Assembly (NCBI GenBank): GCA_016709315.1
Contig: JADJMZ010000001.1
Location: forward strand, 1,054,001 to 1,118,000
Direction of reading: 5' to 3'
Source of the DNA: Ignavibacteria bacterium
GTDB taxonomy: Bacteria > Bacteroidota > Ignavibacteria > Tepidaquicellales > Tepidaquicellaceae
Length of the DNA: 64,000 bases
The notes under the pieces: model-generated
The model's input: only the letters and a program-made list of their open reading frames with translations
Told to the model about the DNA's origin: nothing
Databases searched by the model: none
Part shown: piece after piece, positions 49,467 to 59,983 of the stretch
How the letters are laid out: every line of letters starts with the position of its first letter
Position numbering within the stretch: the first letter of the stretch is position 1
Program-made: the position numbers and the translations under genes

Positions 49467-49653
49467 AATGAAATCAAACAGAGCCGCTAAGAAAAGATTT
49501 AAAGTTACCGGCACTGGAAAAGTAAAAAGAGAAAAAGCCTACAGAAGTCACATTCTCACAAAAAAATCCAACAAGAGAAAAAGACAGTTAGGAAAAGCAA
49601 CATTGGTTTCCGTTGCGGAAACCAGAACAGTTAAAAGGCTTATTCAAGCATAA
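49459..49653 (+). CDS. rpmI: 50S ribosomal protein L35
   Basis: 64 residues, highly basic. [20 protein letters not shown] and [16 protein letters not shown] match L35. It overlaps the end of infC and precedes rplT by 25 bases, the standard order. Confidence 0.96.
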   Translation: MPKMKSNRAAKKRFKVTGTGKVKREKAYRSHILTKKSNKRKRQLGKATLVSVAETRTVKRLIQA

Positions 49654-49678
49654 TTATAAATTTTTTTAAGGAGAAAAA

Positions 49679-50026
49679 ATGCCTCGTTCAAAAAATAAAG
49701 TAGCATCGCACAAAAGAAGAAAGAGAATACTCGAAGAAGCAAAAGGATACGTTGGTGCCAGGAGTAAATTATATACTGTTGCGAAAAATTCCGTTGAAAA
49801 AGGTCTTACTCACGCTTACAGAGACAGAAGACTGAAAAAGAGAGAGTATAAAAGCCTTTGGGTAACAAGAATAAATGCAGCAGCAAGATTAAATGACACT
49901 ACGTATTCGAAACTGATAAACGCTCTGAACAAAAAAAATATTGATATAAACAGAAAGATCCTTGCTGAACTTGCATACAGTAATTCTGAAGCTTTCAGCG
50001 AGATTGTAAAATTTGCTTTGAAATAA
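49679..50026 (+). CDS. rplT: 50S ribosomal protein L20
   Basis: 115 residues. [40 protein letters not shown] and [16 protein letters not shown] match L20, which binds 23S rRNA and represses its own operon in other bacteria. The Shine-Dalgarno AAGGAG lies 7 bases before the ATG. A hairpin terminator or attenuator follows before pheS. Confidence 0.96.
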   Translation: MPRSKNKVASHKRRKRILEEAKGYVGARSKLYTVAKNSVEKGLTHAYRDRRLKKREYKSLWVTRINAAARLNDTTYSKLINALNKKNIDINRKILAELAYSNSEAFSEIVKFALK

Positions 50027-50054
50027 TTTTTATTTTTTGTCAGATATTAAAAAT

Positions 50055-50088
50055 AAGGCGGATATGATTATTCGCCTTGTTTTGTTTT
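50055..50088 (+). terminator. Hairpin terminator or attenuator between rplT and pheS
   Basis: Stem AAGGCG / CGCCTT with a 12-base loop, followed by GTTTTGTTTT. It may reduce read-through into pheS. Confidence 0.6.
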
Positions 50089-50106
50089 CAACTGTAAACC
50101 GAATCT

Positions 50107-51132
50107 ATGCTTGATAAAATCGAATCAATAAAATCAGAAGCTAAATCCGAATTTGCTTTAATAAAAGATGATAAATCTCTTGAAGATTATCGTCTGAAAT
50201 TTCTCAGCAGAAACGGGATTCTTAATTCTTTGTTTGAAGAGTTTAAGGAAGTAAGCAAGGAATCAAAAGGGAAAGTCGGGAAAACGCTGAACGAACTTAA
50301 GGTTTACCTGCATAAAATTTACGATGAAAAAAAAGATAGTCTTGAATCCCTCGCAGGAAACAGTATTGACTCTGCGGACATTTCTCTGCCTGGTTTAAAA
50401 TACAATAAAGGAACGAAGCATCTTTTAAATACTGCAATAGATGAAATTCTTGAAATTTTCGGAAGGATTGGATTCAGTATTTACGAAAGCGATGAAATAG
50501 AAGATGAATATCATAATTTTGACGCTCTAAATACTCCTGACTATCACCCTTCAAGAGATATGCAGGATACTTTTTATATTGACAGTAAAGGCAAGGACAA
50601 ACAATACCTTCTCAGAACTCATACATCACCCGGTCAGATAAGAGTTATGGAAAAAAATACTCCGCCGATCAGAGTAATCGTTCCGGGAAAATGTTACAGA
50701 AACGAAGCCATAAGCTCAAGATCACTTGCGTTCTTTCATCAGTTTGAAGTTTTATATGTTGACAAAAATGTAACTTTCAGAGAATTGAAAGGAACTTTGA
50801 ATTATTTCGCAAAGGAATTTTTCGGTGAACAACTAAAGACAAGATTGAGACCATCTTTTTTCCCGTTTACCGAACCTTCCGCCGAGTTTGATGTAGAATG
50901 TTTTCTGTGCAAAGGTAAAGGATGCAGAGTTTGCAAATATACCGGCTGGCTCGAGATAGGAGGAGCGGGAATGGTTGATCCGAATGTATTTAAAATTATC
51001 GGGTATGATCCGGAAGTCTATTCGGGTTATGCTTTCGGAATGGGACTTGAAAGAACTCTTATGATAAAATACGGAATTCCTGACATACGGCTTTTTTATG
51101 AAAATGATGTCAGATTTCTAAAGCAATTTTAG
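50107..51132 (+). CDS. pheS: Phenylalanyl-tRNA synthetase alpha subunit
   Basis: 341 residues. The N-terminal coiled coil is followed by the class II core: HNFDALNTPDYHPSRDMQDT (motif 1 region), LRTHTSPGQIRVM, RNEAISSRSLAFFHQFEVLY (motif 2), FTEPSAEFDVEC and YAFGMGLERTLMIKYGIPDI (motif 3). A small Cys cluster CFLCKGKGCRVCKYTG, a likely zinc site, lies just before motif 3. pheT does not follow; the next gene is a cyclophilin lipoprotein, so the beta subunit is encoded elsewhere. Confidence 0.95.
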   Translation: MLDKIESIKSEAKSEFALIKDDKSLEDYRLKFLSRNGILNSLFEEFKEVSKESKGKVGKTLNELKVYLHKIYDEKKDSLESLAGNSIDSADISLPGLKYNKGTKHLLNTAIDEILEIFGRIGFSIYESDEIEDEYHNFDALNTPDYHPSRDMQDTFYIDSKGKDKQYLLRTHTSPGQIRVMEKNTPPIRVIVPGKCYRNEAISSRSLAFFHQFEVLYVDKNVTFRELKGTLNYFAKEFFGEQLKTRLRPSFFPFTEPSAEFDVECFLCKGKGCRVCKYTGWLEIGGAGMVDPNVFKIIGYDPEVYSGYAFGMGLERTLMIKYGIPDIRLFYENDVRFLKQF

Positions 51133-51212
51133 ATAAGAATAATTTCATATAATTCCGGTAATGTATATACAGCATTAAATAAATTATTAAACAAATTCAA
51201 AAGGAGAAGTAA

Positions 51213-51935
51213 ATGTTAAGAAAAAAAATAACGGCGATGTTTACCATAGTAATCATTTCCGCTTTACTTGCAGGTTGCGGGGAAAAGAAAGAAACTTCGA
51301 CAACTGATACTAAATCTACAGAGAGTAAAACAACAGACACCAAAACCACAACAACAATTACAAAAACCGATACAGTAAAATCAATTCAAACTCAAACATC
51401 AGAAAAAAAGGACAGTTCAATGGAAAACAATAAATCAGTAGAAAAAACAGAACAGACAAAGTCTTCGAACGGTGACATTGTCAAGATGGAAACAACAATG
51501 GGCACTATAAAAATAAAATTGTTTTCAGATAAAGCTCCAATTACTACAGCAAATATTAAAAAACTTGTAAACCAGGGATTCTATAACGGAATAATTTTTC
51601 ACAGAGTCATTGACGGATTTATGATTCAGGGCGGAGATCCTACAGGCACAGGAACAGGCGGATCAAAAGAAGTTGTTCAGGATGAATTTGCACCTGGTCT
51701 GAAACACTCTAAAGCGGGTATGCTCTCTATGGCAAACAGAGGTCCGAATACCGGTACTTCACAGTTCTTTATAACTCTGGCTGCTACTCCCTGGCTTGAC
51801 GGAAAGCACGCAATTTTCGGTGAAGTGGTAGAAGGTATGGATGTTGTAAATAAAATCGGAAAAGTAAAAACCGGACCAAATGACAAACCTGCTACAGATG
51901 TTAAGATGACAAAAGTTACTTTAACAGATAAATAA
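51213..51935 (+). CDS. Cyclophilin-type peptidylprolyl isomerase lipoprotein
   Basis: 240 residues. A lipobox LLAGC (Cys22) is followed by a Ser/Thr/Lys-rich linker of about 65 residues and a cyclophilin domain: METTMGTIKIKLFSDKAPIT, GIIFHRVIDGFMIQGGDPTG (catalytic R in FHRV), and FFITLAATPWLDGKHAIFGE. It catalyses cis-trans isomerisation of X-Pro bonds, here in the periplasm on a membrane anchor. A strong Shine-Dalgarno (AAAAGGAGAAG) precedes it. A terminator follows. Confidence 0.92.
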   Translation: MLRKKITAMFTIVIISALLAGCGEKKETSTTDTKSTESKTTDTKTTTTITKTDTVKSIQTQTSEKKDSSMENNKSVEKTEQTKSSNGDIVKMETTMGTIKIKLFSDKAPITTANIKKLVNQGFYNGIIFHRVIDGFMIQGGDPTGTGTGGSKEVVQDEFAPGLKHSKAGMLSMANRGPNTGTSQFFITLAATPWLDGKHAIFGEVVEGMDVVNKIGKVKTGPNDKPATDVKMTKVTLTDK

Positions 51936-51957
51936 ACGAAAAAAGATTTTCTTATCA

Positions 51958-51991
51958 AAGCTGTTTCGGAAAATTTTCTGAAACAGCTTTT
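51958..51991. terminator. Bidirectional Rho-independent terminator
   Basis: Stem AAAGCTGTTTC / GAAACAGCTTT around a loop of about 12 bases, with T-rich tails on the plus strand. It lies between convergent genes. Confidence 0.88.
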
Positions 51992-52001
51992 TATTTATAC
52001 T

Positions 52002-52802
52002 CTACATTTTAATTTTCCATGCTTTCAATTCATCAAGAAGACTGTAATCAGTTAAATCGTAATGCACCGGAGTAACTGAAATATAATTCTCGCCTAATGC
52101 AGTCTGATCGAATTCAAGATCATTATCCAGAATATTCATTTTACCCGTCAGCCAGAAGTATTCCCTGTTATTCGGATCATGCCTGGATTCATATTGATCA
52201 TCCCAGACGGATTTTCCCTGCTTGGTTATCAAAACTCCTTTAATTTCCTTTCTGCTTACGGCAGGTATGTTGACATTCAGTAATGTTCCTTTTGGCAAAC
52301 CTTTTTTCAGAACTGTTCTGGCAATCTTTGAAGCGAATGAAGAGGCAACTGAAAAATCTTTATACGTAAAACTTGCAAGAGATATAGCAACAGACGGTAT
52401 GCCGAGTATTGTACCTTCTGTAGCGGCTGAAACTGTTCCGGAGTAAATAATATTAATCGCAGTATTTGCTCCGTGATTAATTCCCGAGATCAGCATATCT
52501 ATCTTTTTATTTTTCAGAATATTTCTGACTGCAAGTTTAACGGAATCAGCAGGAGAACCTTCCACAGCGTATCCGTAATAATTTTTATCTATCAGATTTT
52601 TTCTGTATCTGATTGGATTAGCCACTGTTATTGAATGTCCGACTGCGCTTTGCTGAGTATTTGGAGCTACAACGATTACTTCAGCGAATTTTTTAATTGA
52701 TCTCCATAATGCTTTTATACCGTCTGACTCAATCCCGTCATCATTGGAAATTAATATTACTGGTTTTTTCAAATTTGTAAAGTTTATATTTTTGTTACGC
52801 AA
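52002..52802 (-). CDS. surE: 5'/3'-nucleotidase SurE
   Basis: 266 residues. Removes phosphate from nucleoside monophosphates. The metal site is ILISNDDGIESDGIKALWRS (DD), then APNTQQSAVGHSITVANPIR (Ser/Asn), and DMLISGINHGANTAINIIYS, followed by GTVSAATEGTILGIPSVAIS. All SurE signatures are intact. It follows obgE by 28 bases in the same direction, the probable end of a long minus-strand operon. Confidence 0.95.
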   Translation of the reverse strand: MRNKNINFTNLKKPVILISNDDGIESDGIKALWRSIKKFAEVIVVAPNTQQSAVGHSITVANPIRYRKNLIDKNYYGYAVEGSPADSVKLAVRNILKNKKIDMLISGINHGANTAINIIYSGTVSAATEGTILGIPSVAISLASFTYKDFSVASSFASKIARTVLKKGLPKGTLLNVNIPAVSRKEIKGVLITKQGKSVWDDQYESRHDPNNREYFWLTGKMNILDNDLEFDQTALGENYISVTPVHYDLTDYSLLDELKAWKIKM

Positions 52803-52830
52803 TTTTATTGCTGATAAAATAATTAAAAAT

Positions 52831-53850
<1,020 letters not shown>

Positions 53851-54990
53851 TTACTCCTGTTTTTTAAAGTACTCATTTAATGTGTTTACAAATTTCACTA
53901 CTTCTTTATTGTAAATATCAACATCGTTTGAAAGGAATATTTCCTTCAGATGATTCGATGCCTCAAACCATGTTTTGAAACTGCTTAATTTTTCATAAGA
54001 CCTTTCTCTCTTTAATATGTCAGAGCTATAAATCCTGTCAAGAATCTTTTCACTCTGCTTATCCTCAAATAAATCCTTTATATTTTTTATCTGGAATGAA
54101 ATATTATTCTCGGATTCTGCATCTGTTTCATGACTTTCCTTTTGCGCTTGTGAAAGTTCTCTGGAATAAATTGGTATCTCTAACTTTGCCTTTGATACTT
54201 CAGCAGGCAATTCAACTTCAACTTGTTCCTCTGTTTTTATTATTTCTCCTGTTACTTTCTCTTTTCCGGTAAAGTCCGGAACAATTCCGTAATTTTCAGG
54301 AGATGAAGTTTCTTCCTTTGTTGCGGAACTATACTTATCAGTAAGAATTTTTATTATGTCTTTTAAACTTATTTCATCATCTTCGGAAAAATCTCTTATA
54401 CCTGTGAATTTATCTGTAAGCTGATTATATGACTTATCTTCCAGAAAAATTTTTATAAATGAATACGGAACAGAAGATTCGAGATTATAATTAATTTCAG
54501 ATTCATACTTCAGCAAAAATATCTGAAGGAAAAAATTTTTGATCTTAATATTAGAGATATCATTTGTCAGTTTACCGTAAATCGCATTATTAGTATTATC
54601 AATAATCGAACTCAGTTCAGTCTTTGTGACAAATATTGGCGAACTCTCATTTATAAAACTCTGAATTGAATCCGAATAAAATTTATAAAATGGAAAATAG
54701 TTAAGCTTATTTAATAAATCGTTTGGAGGACGTGATTCAAAATTTTTAAAAAGAAATGTCTGAAGAGTCCATTTCGGACGTATTGTATAGTTGAAATAAA
54801 GTTTGTTTGATTTGGAAATCAGCTCAGCTATTTCATCTCTGCCTGAATGCGAATCGAACTCAATTAAAAAATAATTTTTTGTGAAATCGGATATATCGCT
54901 TTTAACGATCTGTTCCTTTGTGATCTCGCTGAGATTAAATACAGTCCCGGTTTCGCGGTCTATTTTATTTTTTACAAATTCTTCAAACAT
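53851..54990 (-). CDS. Hypothetical protein upstream of obgE
   Basis: 379 residues with no recognisable family. The N-terminal half is helical with many aromatic residues (KLNYFPFYKFYSDSIQSFIN). A low-complexity linker rich in Glu, Ser and Thr (about 225-290) joins it to a small helical C-terminal domain with DLFEDKQSEKILDRIYSSDI. That last part resembles the end of Bacteroidota proteins often found next to obgE, where a DnaK-like or tethering role has been guessed, but I cannot support a function. It is not membrane-bound and has no signal peptide. Co-transcribed with obgE and surE. Confidence 0.6.
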   Translation of the reverse strand: MFEEFVKNKIDRETGTVFNLSEITKEQIVKSDISDFTKNYFLIEFDSHSGRDEIAELISKSNKLYFNYTIRPKWTLQTFLFKNFESRPPNDLLNKLNYFPFYKFYSDSIQSFINESSPIFVTKTELSSIIDNTNNAIYGKLTNDISNIKIKNFFLQIFLLKYESEINYNLESSVPYSFIKIFLEDKSYNQLTDKFTGIRDFSEDDEISLKDIIKILTDKYSSATKEETSSPENYGIVPDFTGKEKVTGEIIKTEEQVEVELPAEVSKAKLEIPIYSRELSQAQKESHETDAESENNISFQIKNIKDLFEDKQSEKILDRIYSSDILKRERSYEKLSSFKTWFEASNHLKEIFLSNDVDIYNKEVVKFVNTLNEYFKKQE

Positions 54991-55050
54991 ATTTGTTAAA
55001 TAGTAAATAAGTATTTAATAAATAAAAATATCTGATATTAATATTTTAGT

Positions 55051-56412
55051 TTATAATAATTTTTCTAATCTATTATTTATAAGCTTTTCAGCTTTACCGT
55101 AGTCTATACTTTCTCTGCTGTCAGCTTCGGCGCATAATTCTTTTAATATTTCTTCCTGTATTTTACCACGCTGCAATGCAACTGAATAAGGAATTCTGCT
55201 GAAAGTTACCATTGAATACTTCGGAATAAATGTATCGGGATACTTTTTGTAAAGTTCTGTTTCTATTTTTTTTCTGAATAAAAATTCTTTATCCGAAACA
55301 AGATCTCTCATTTCAATAAAGTTTTCCTGAGCAAGATCTGCTATGGCGTCCGAATTTATCTTTCGCTGTTTCTGATATTCGTTAAATACTTTCTTCCAGT
55401 CAGTTCCGTATTTGTCAATACAATCGTTAAGACAGGTGCAGTCTTCAAACGCTGCATTCATTCCCTGTCCGAAAAAAGGAACAATCGCATGGCAGGCATC
55501 ACCGAGTAATGCAATTCTGTCTTCATAGATCCACGGAAAACATTTGACCGTCATTAGTGTTCCTGTCGGATTATTAAAAAATTCTTTTTTGAATTCAGGG
55601 ATCATTTTATAAGCATCAGGAAATTGTTTTTTGAAAAAAGTATCGGCTCTTTCTTCTGTATTAAGATATTCGAAACTGTTTTCTTCTCCAAGTGAATGAT
55701 CATAAGCCAGAAATAATGTGCATGTATAGCTTCCGTCAGGATTCGGCAAAGCAATAAGCATAAATGATCCTCTTGGCCAGATGTGAAGCGCATTTTTTTC
55801 CATAAGAAAACTTCCGTCCTCTCCTGAAGGGATTATCAGCTCTTTGTATCCGTAATTTTCGTAATGCTGCGCAAAATTAAATCTCGGTATCTTCTGCATT
55901 TCCATTCTGACAGCAGATGTAGCGCCGTCAGTTGCAATTACAATATCAGATTTAACAAGCGTAGTCTCTCCGGTCAGTTCATTATGAAAATTTATTTCAC
56001 TGTTTTTAAAATCAATTCCGCTGCATCGTTCATTGAAATGTATTTTAACACCCGGATTCCGCTCGGCAAGTTCCATAAGAGATATATTCAGATCAGCTCT
56101 CGAAACCGCATTGATATATTCCGAATCGTCTTTTCCGTATCTTTGAAATGACAAGTCGCCTTCCACAGGATGGATCATTCTTCCGTACATCGGGATTGCA
56201 ATTTTCTTAATTTCATCATACAGTCCGACTTCTTTCAAAGCATGAATGCCGCGTGTGGAAAGAGCAAGGTTGATTGACTTGCCGCCGCCTTTCGAAGATT
56301 TGCGCATGTCAGATCTTCTTTCATAAACATTTACCTCAAAACCTTTCTTTGCAAGATAAACTGACAGCAATGAACCCGCAAGACCTGCGCCGACAATGGT
56401 TATTTTTTTCAA
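55051..56412 (-). CDS. kmo: Kynurenine 3-monooxygenase
   Basis: 453 residues. FAD-dependent hydroxylation of L-kynurenine to 3-hydroxykynurenine. FAD motif at the start (TIVGAGLAGSLLSVYLAKKG), the substrate-side KGGGKSINLALSTRGIHALK, and the second FAD motif LLGDACHAIVPFFGQGMNAA. GYKELIIP and RGSFMLIALPNPDGSYTCTL are typical of KMO. It follows kynU on the same strand (82 bases apart). A membrane-anchor tail as in mitochondrial KMO is missing, as expected for bacteria. Confidence 0.94.
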   Translation of the reverse strand: MKKITIVGAGLAGSLLSVYLAKKGFEVNVYERRSDMRKSSKGGGKSINLALSTRGIHALKEVGLYDEIKKIAIPMYGRMIHPVEGDLSFQRYGKDDSEYINAVSRADLNISLMELAERNPGVKIHFNERCSGIDFKNSEINFHNELTGETTLVKSDIVIATDGATSAVRMEMQKIPRFNFAQHYENYGYKELIIPSGEDGSFLMEKNALHIWPRGSFMLIALPNPDGSYTCTLFLAYDHSLGEENSFEYLNTEERADTFFKKQFPDAYKMIPEFKKEFFNNPTGTLMTVKCFPWIYEDRIALLGDACHAIVPFFGQGMNAAFEDCTCLNDCIDKYGTDWKKVFNEYQKQRKINSDAIADLAQENFIEMRDLVSDKEFLFRKKIETELYKKYPDTFIPKYSMVTFSRIPYSVALQRGKIQEEILKELCAEADSRESIDYGKAEKLINNRLEKLL

Positions 56413-56494
56413 TAAAATAAAAATTGTTTGTTAATAAAAATAATGGTTTATTTTTTTTCAAAAATTTATCAGGGAACACGAATCTGAAATCAAC

Positions 56495-57785
56495 TTATTT
56501 ATTGTTATCAAAAAAGATTTCAGAAAACTTCCGCACATCTTCAAAACTGTTATATAAAGGAACCGGCGCAACTCTTATAACATCAGGTTCTCTCCAGTCG
56601 CAAATCACACCTTCATTTATCAGTCTGTTATATAAATCTTTGCCACCGTATTTCACTCTTAAAGAAAGCTGACATCCTCTTTCATTAATTTCCGGAGGAG
56701 TAATAATATCTATGTCAGAGTTATTATTTTCTTTAAGAAGAAATTCAAGGTAAGCTGTAAGTTTTTCACTTTTGATCCTTAAGTTTTCAATTCCCGCTTC
56801 TTCGAAAATATCAAGCGATGCATTCAGTGCAGCAAGCTGAAAGATAGGCGGATTGCTGACTTGCCAGCTTTCAGCAGTGGGAATCGGAATATATTTATGA
56901 TCCATAAGAAATCTTGTTTTCTTGTCGTGCCCCCACCATCCGAGAAATTTCGGAAGAGAACTGTCATTCAGATGTTTCTCATGAACAAAAGCTCCGCCGA
57001 TTGCTCCTGGACCGCCGTTTAGATATTTATAGTTGCACCAGACTGCAAAATCAACATTCCAGTCGTGAAGTTTGAGCAGCATATTCCCAGCTGAGTGCGC
57101 AAGATCAAATCCTGCAATACACCCATTCTTATGAGCTGCCGCAGTAATTCTTTCTATGTCAAATGCCTGACCTGAATAATAATTTACTCCTGCAAACCAA
57201 ATAAGCGCGATCGAATCTCCTTCTCTGTAAATCAGCTCTTCAATGTCTTCCGTTCTTATCTTATCTTCTCCGGAGCGGGGTTTCATTTCAATCAGAGCAT
57301 CCTTCACATCAAAATGTTTTTTACCTGCAAGCTCAGCATGAAAATTAATCTGTGACTGAACAGCATAATGGTCTGAAGGAAAAGCGTTGGATTCAATTAA
57401 AATTTTATAACGAGAACTGTCAGGACGGTAAAAGGAAACAAAAAGAAAATGAAGATTTGCAGTAAGAGTATTCATATTGATTACTTCCTCCGGCAGTGCG
57501 CCAACTATCCGCGCAGTTTTGGCGGTAAGTAATTCATGATAAGGCATCCATGGATTCTTTGCATGAGTATGACCTTCAACGGCAAGAGTTTCCCAGTCTT
57601 TCAGTTCCTGCTCAATATATGATCTGACTGTATCCGGCTGAAGTCCGAGAGAGTTTCCCGCAAGGTAAATTACTTTTTCTCCGTTGGATTTATGCGGGAT
57701 CAAAAATCTGTCACGGTAGATTTTTCAAAGGATCCTTTAAATCCGATTCGATTGCAAACTGTTTGTCTGAGCTGAATTCTTTCAA
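56495..57785 (-). CDS. kynU: Kynureninase (one frameshift near the start)
   Basis: PLP enzyme that cleaves kynurenine or 3-hydroxykynurenine to (hydroxy)anthranilate and alanine. Core: KVIYLAGNSLGLQPDTVRSY, EVINMNTLTANLHFLFVSFY, GFDLAHSAGNMLLKLHDWNV (with the Asp for PLP) and the PLP lysine in WCNYKYLNGGPGAIGGAFVH. The ATG at 57703 misses the family N-terminus. A TTG at 57785 opens (M)KEFSSDKQFAIESDLKDPLK, and dropping one C near 57712 joins this to NLRDRFLIPHKSNGE. Full length is then about 430 residues. It is followed by kmo. Confidence 0.93.
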
Positions 57786-57812
57786 AAATACTTATTAATA
57801 TTGATTTAAAAA

Positions 57813-58853
57813 TTAAACCTTATAACCTCTGAGAAACTTTCCCATTTTTACCGGATTACATGATGAACTTAGAAATGCATCATTTACTTCCTCAAAAGTT
57901 TTCTGCCTGTTGTAAATGAGTTCATTGATCAGCTCGTAAGTATCTTCGTAACTGATAAATTTATTATAATAAGAATGTACGATCTCGCTTGCAAGCTTTG
58001 CCCTGTTATCAAATATTTCAATAAATCTTTTATCCGGCTCATCTTCCTTTGCATCAAAAATAATAATGTTAAAATATCCTCCGACACCCATATTGTATTT
58101 AGCTGCTGCAATCGTTGCCCTCAAAAGCTGTATCATTCCTTCTACCCTGTCAATGCTGTTCCTTCTTTCATCAAGAGTTTTGCTGCTTACATAATCCGAA
58201 AATATTATCTGCGCTGAATCCGAGCCGGATCCTACGGTTTCAAAAATCGAACCGGCCATCTCCATGTTCATTTCGGTTTTCAGAGAAAGTTTGCAGATCT
58301 TAAATTCTTCGTTTGCATCAAATCCGCAGATGATAGCTGCATTCAGAAATACCGAATCTACCTCTTCTGCATTTCTCCAGTTCATCAGGTCATAAACTTT
58401 TTCTTTAAGATCTTTCTGAGTAATATCTATTTTCTCATCTTTGTTTTTCTGATAAAATCCCTGAGTATAGTCATTAGTGTCAAAATTAAAATAACCTTTT
58501 ACTATATCGTTAATATGTTTGTGTTTCACAGAAAGCATAGACTCAAATCCCATTCTGCAAATTTCATCAATGGTCTTAAAATTTTTTGACATTTCCGAAG
58601 ATTTGTTCTGCATGATTTCAAATTCCTTAAGAAGTTTCTGCTTAATGGATTTTCTTATTTCATCACCTATTGCAGTTGTACCCGTTCCGCCATAAACAGC
58701 TTCAAGTTTGACATTTTCACGGATCACTTTAGGAATTATTTTCTGGATCTTGTCCGATGACATCATTATCCTCACTGAGCCGATGGTTGTCTGCTCATCG
58801 CAGCACATAGCTCCTGAGTGTGAATTAAATTTTATAGCATTTACAACAGTCAT
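57813..58853 (-). CDS. Proteasome-like Ntn-hydrolase family protein, putative catalytic subunit
   Basis: 346 residues. After Met removal the N-terminus is T2-V-V-N-A-I-K-F, aligning with proteasome beta subunits (T-T-x-L-A-F-K-F). Counting on, D19 (AMCCDE) matches D17 and K35 (SSDKIQKII) matches K33. The D-to-K spacing is exactly 16 in both, with one extra residue before D. LEAVYGGTGTTAIGDEIRKS resembles the a-G-x-x-a-D helix start. AIICGFDANEEFKICKLSLK and VGSGSDSAQ (208-215) match the beta-subunit G-x-D and G-S-G-S-x-x-A blocks. The D166/S169 site (RDxxSGG) reads YNMGVGG, so it is altered. It is longer than a normal subunit (about 220). Function and oligomer state are unknown. A paralogue is 34 bases upstream. 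Confidence 0.72.
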   Translation of the reverse strand: MTVVNAIKFNSHSGAMCCDEQTTIGSVRIMMSSDKIQKIIPKVIRENVKLEAVYGGTGTTAIGDEIRKSIKQKLLKEFEIMQNKSSEMSKNFKTIDEICRMGFESMLSVKHKHINDIVKGYFNFDTNDYTQGFYQKNKDEKIDITQKDLKEKVYDLMNWRNAEEVDSVFLNAAIICGFDANEEFKICKLSLKTEMNMEMAGSIFETVGSGSDSAQIIFSDYVSSKTLDERRNSIDRVEGMIQLLRATIAAAKYNMGVGGYFNIIIFDAKEDEPDKRFIEIFDNRAKLASEIVHSYYNKFISYEDTYELINELIYNRQKTFEEVNDAFLSSSCNPVKMGKFLRGYKV

Positions 58854-58887
58854 GATTGTATTTTAAATAATTTATTTAGTTAGAAAA

Positions 58888-59919
58888 TTATACTTTGTAT
58901 CCTCTTAAAAACAAATTTAGTTTTCCTGTATCGGAGGCATTACTGAAAAAAGCGGCTTCCGCTTCATTGAAGTTGAATTCGGATTTACTGTACACGATCT
59001 TCTCCGCAAGGTCATGACAGACATCTTTCTGTATAAGATTATGATCGTAAGCGCCTACTATCTCTTTCAGCAGTTGAGTCTTCTCACCGTTAATATCGAA
59101 GAATCTGTCGTTGTGATTTTTCCCGTTACCGTCAAGGTATATAATATCATAGTAACCGCCAATCTCGCTGTTTTTAATCGCCGACTGATTTGTAATTCTG
59201 ACAAGCTCGACAAGTCCGAGTATTTTATCTATGCCGTTCCTTCTCTGATCAAGTTCAAGGGAATTTATCATGTTTGCAAAATCAAGTGAAGTGCTTGTAG
59301 AGCCGGCTCCTACAGAATTATAAAGACTTGTCGAAAGATACAGATGCGTCATGCCTCCGTAAAAATCAAATGCATTGAATCCTGATTCGGTATCAGTTCC
59401 TATGATTATTGCTTCTACTTCCTGAATGTCTTTCATGTGCGAAGCTTTCATCATAATTATTTCCATTGCCTTGGCAACAATTTTATCATCCTTTATCTCG
59501 ATCTTTTTTCCTTCCGAAAAATAAAAACCTCTGTTAAAGTCATCTAATGTGAATCCGAGAAGTCCGTAAAGTTTTTTGCTGACTTTTTCGTGAGAGATTT
59601 CCTGAAAGACTCTTAATGCAATTCTTGCTACATCCTCAACAGTTTTGAAAACCGGGCTGTCACTTCCTCTCCTCCTGTATTCCGCATATTCAGACTGAAG
59701 TTTTGATTTAATCATACAAATTACATCTTTGACAACAGAGAGATTCCCCGCTCCGCCGAATACCGCTTCCAATCCGAATTCATTGCTCATCTCTTCTGTG
59801 ATAAGCGACTGCAGATTATCGGCTGTATGAACTCTCCTTCTTCCGCCGATAAAAAATTCCTCATCTGTGATTATTGCTCCGGATTTGTAACTGAATTTTA
59901 ATGAATTTACCAGACCCAT
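58888..59919 (-). CDS. Proteasome-like Ntn-hydrolase family protein, putative non-catalytic paralogue
   Basis: 343 residues, a clear paralogue of the downstream gene. N-terminus MGLVNSLKFSYKSGAIITDE, then LEAVFGGAGNLSVVKDVICM, VEAIIIGTDTESGFNAFDFY and SVGAGSTSTSLDF. Both proteins end FLRGYKV. The catalytic Thr position is Gly2 and the Lys33-equivalent is Asn35, while D19 is kept. It should therefore lack the classical Ntn activity unless another residue serves. One active and one inactive subunit recall alpha/beta or beta/beta pairs of proteasome-type complexes. It lies 64 bases after the formamidase-like gene, same strand. Confidence 0.7.
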   Translation of the reverse strand: MGLVNSLKFSYKSGAIITDEEFFIGGRRRVHTADNLQSLITEEMSNEFGLEAVFGGAGNLSVVKDVICMIKSKLQSEYAEYRRRGSDSPVFKTVEDVARIALRVFQEISHEKVSKKLYGLLGFTLDDFNRGFYFSEGKKIEIKDDKIVAKAMEIIMMKASHMKDIQEVEAIIIGTDTESGFNAFDFYGGMTHLYLSTSLYNSVGAGSTSTSLDFANMINSLELDQRRNGIDKILGLVELVRITNQSAIKNSEIGGYYDIIYLDGNGKNHNDRFFDINGEKTQLLKEIVGAYDHNLIQKDVCHDLAEKIVYSKSEFNFNEAEAAFFSNASDTGKLNLFLRGYKV

Positions 59920-59983
59920 TTCATTTCATTATTTAATTAATAAATTTTATTTTTTTTAATTTTAAATCTGAGCTTAAAATATT

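Noticed and set aside
50107..51132. Search for pheT directly after pheS
   Set aside because: The following gene is a cyclophilin lipoprotein; no synthetase beta-subunit motifs occur downstream in the window.
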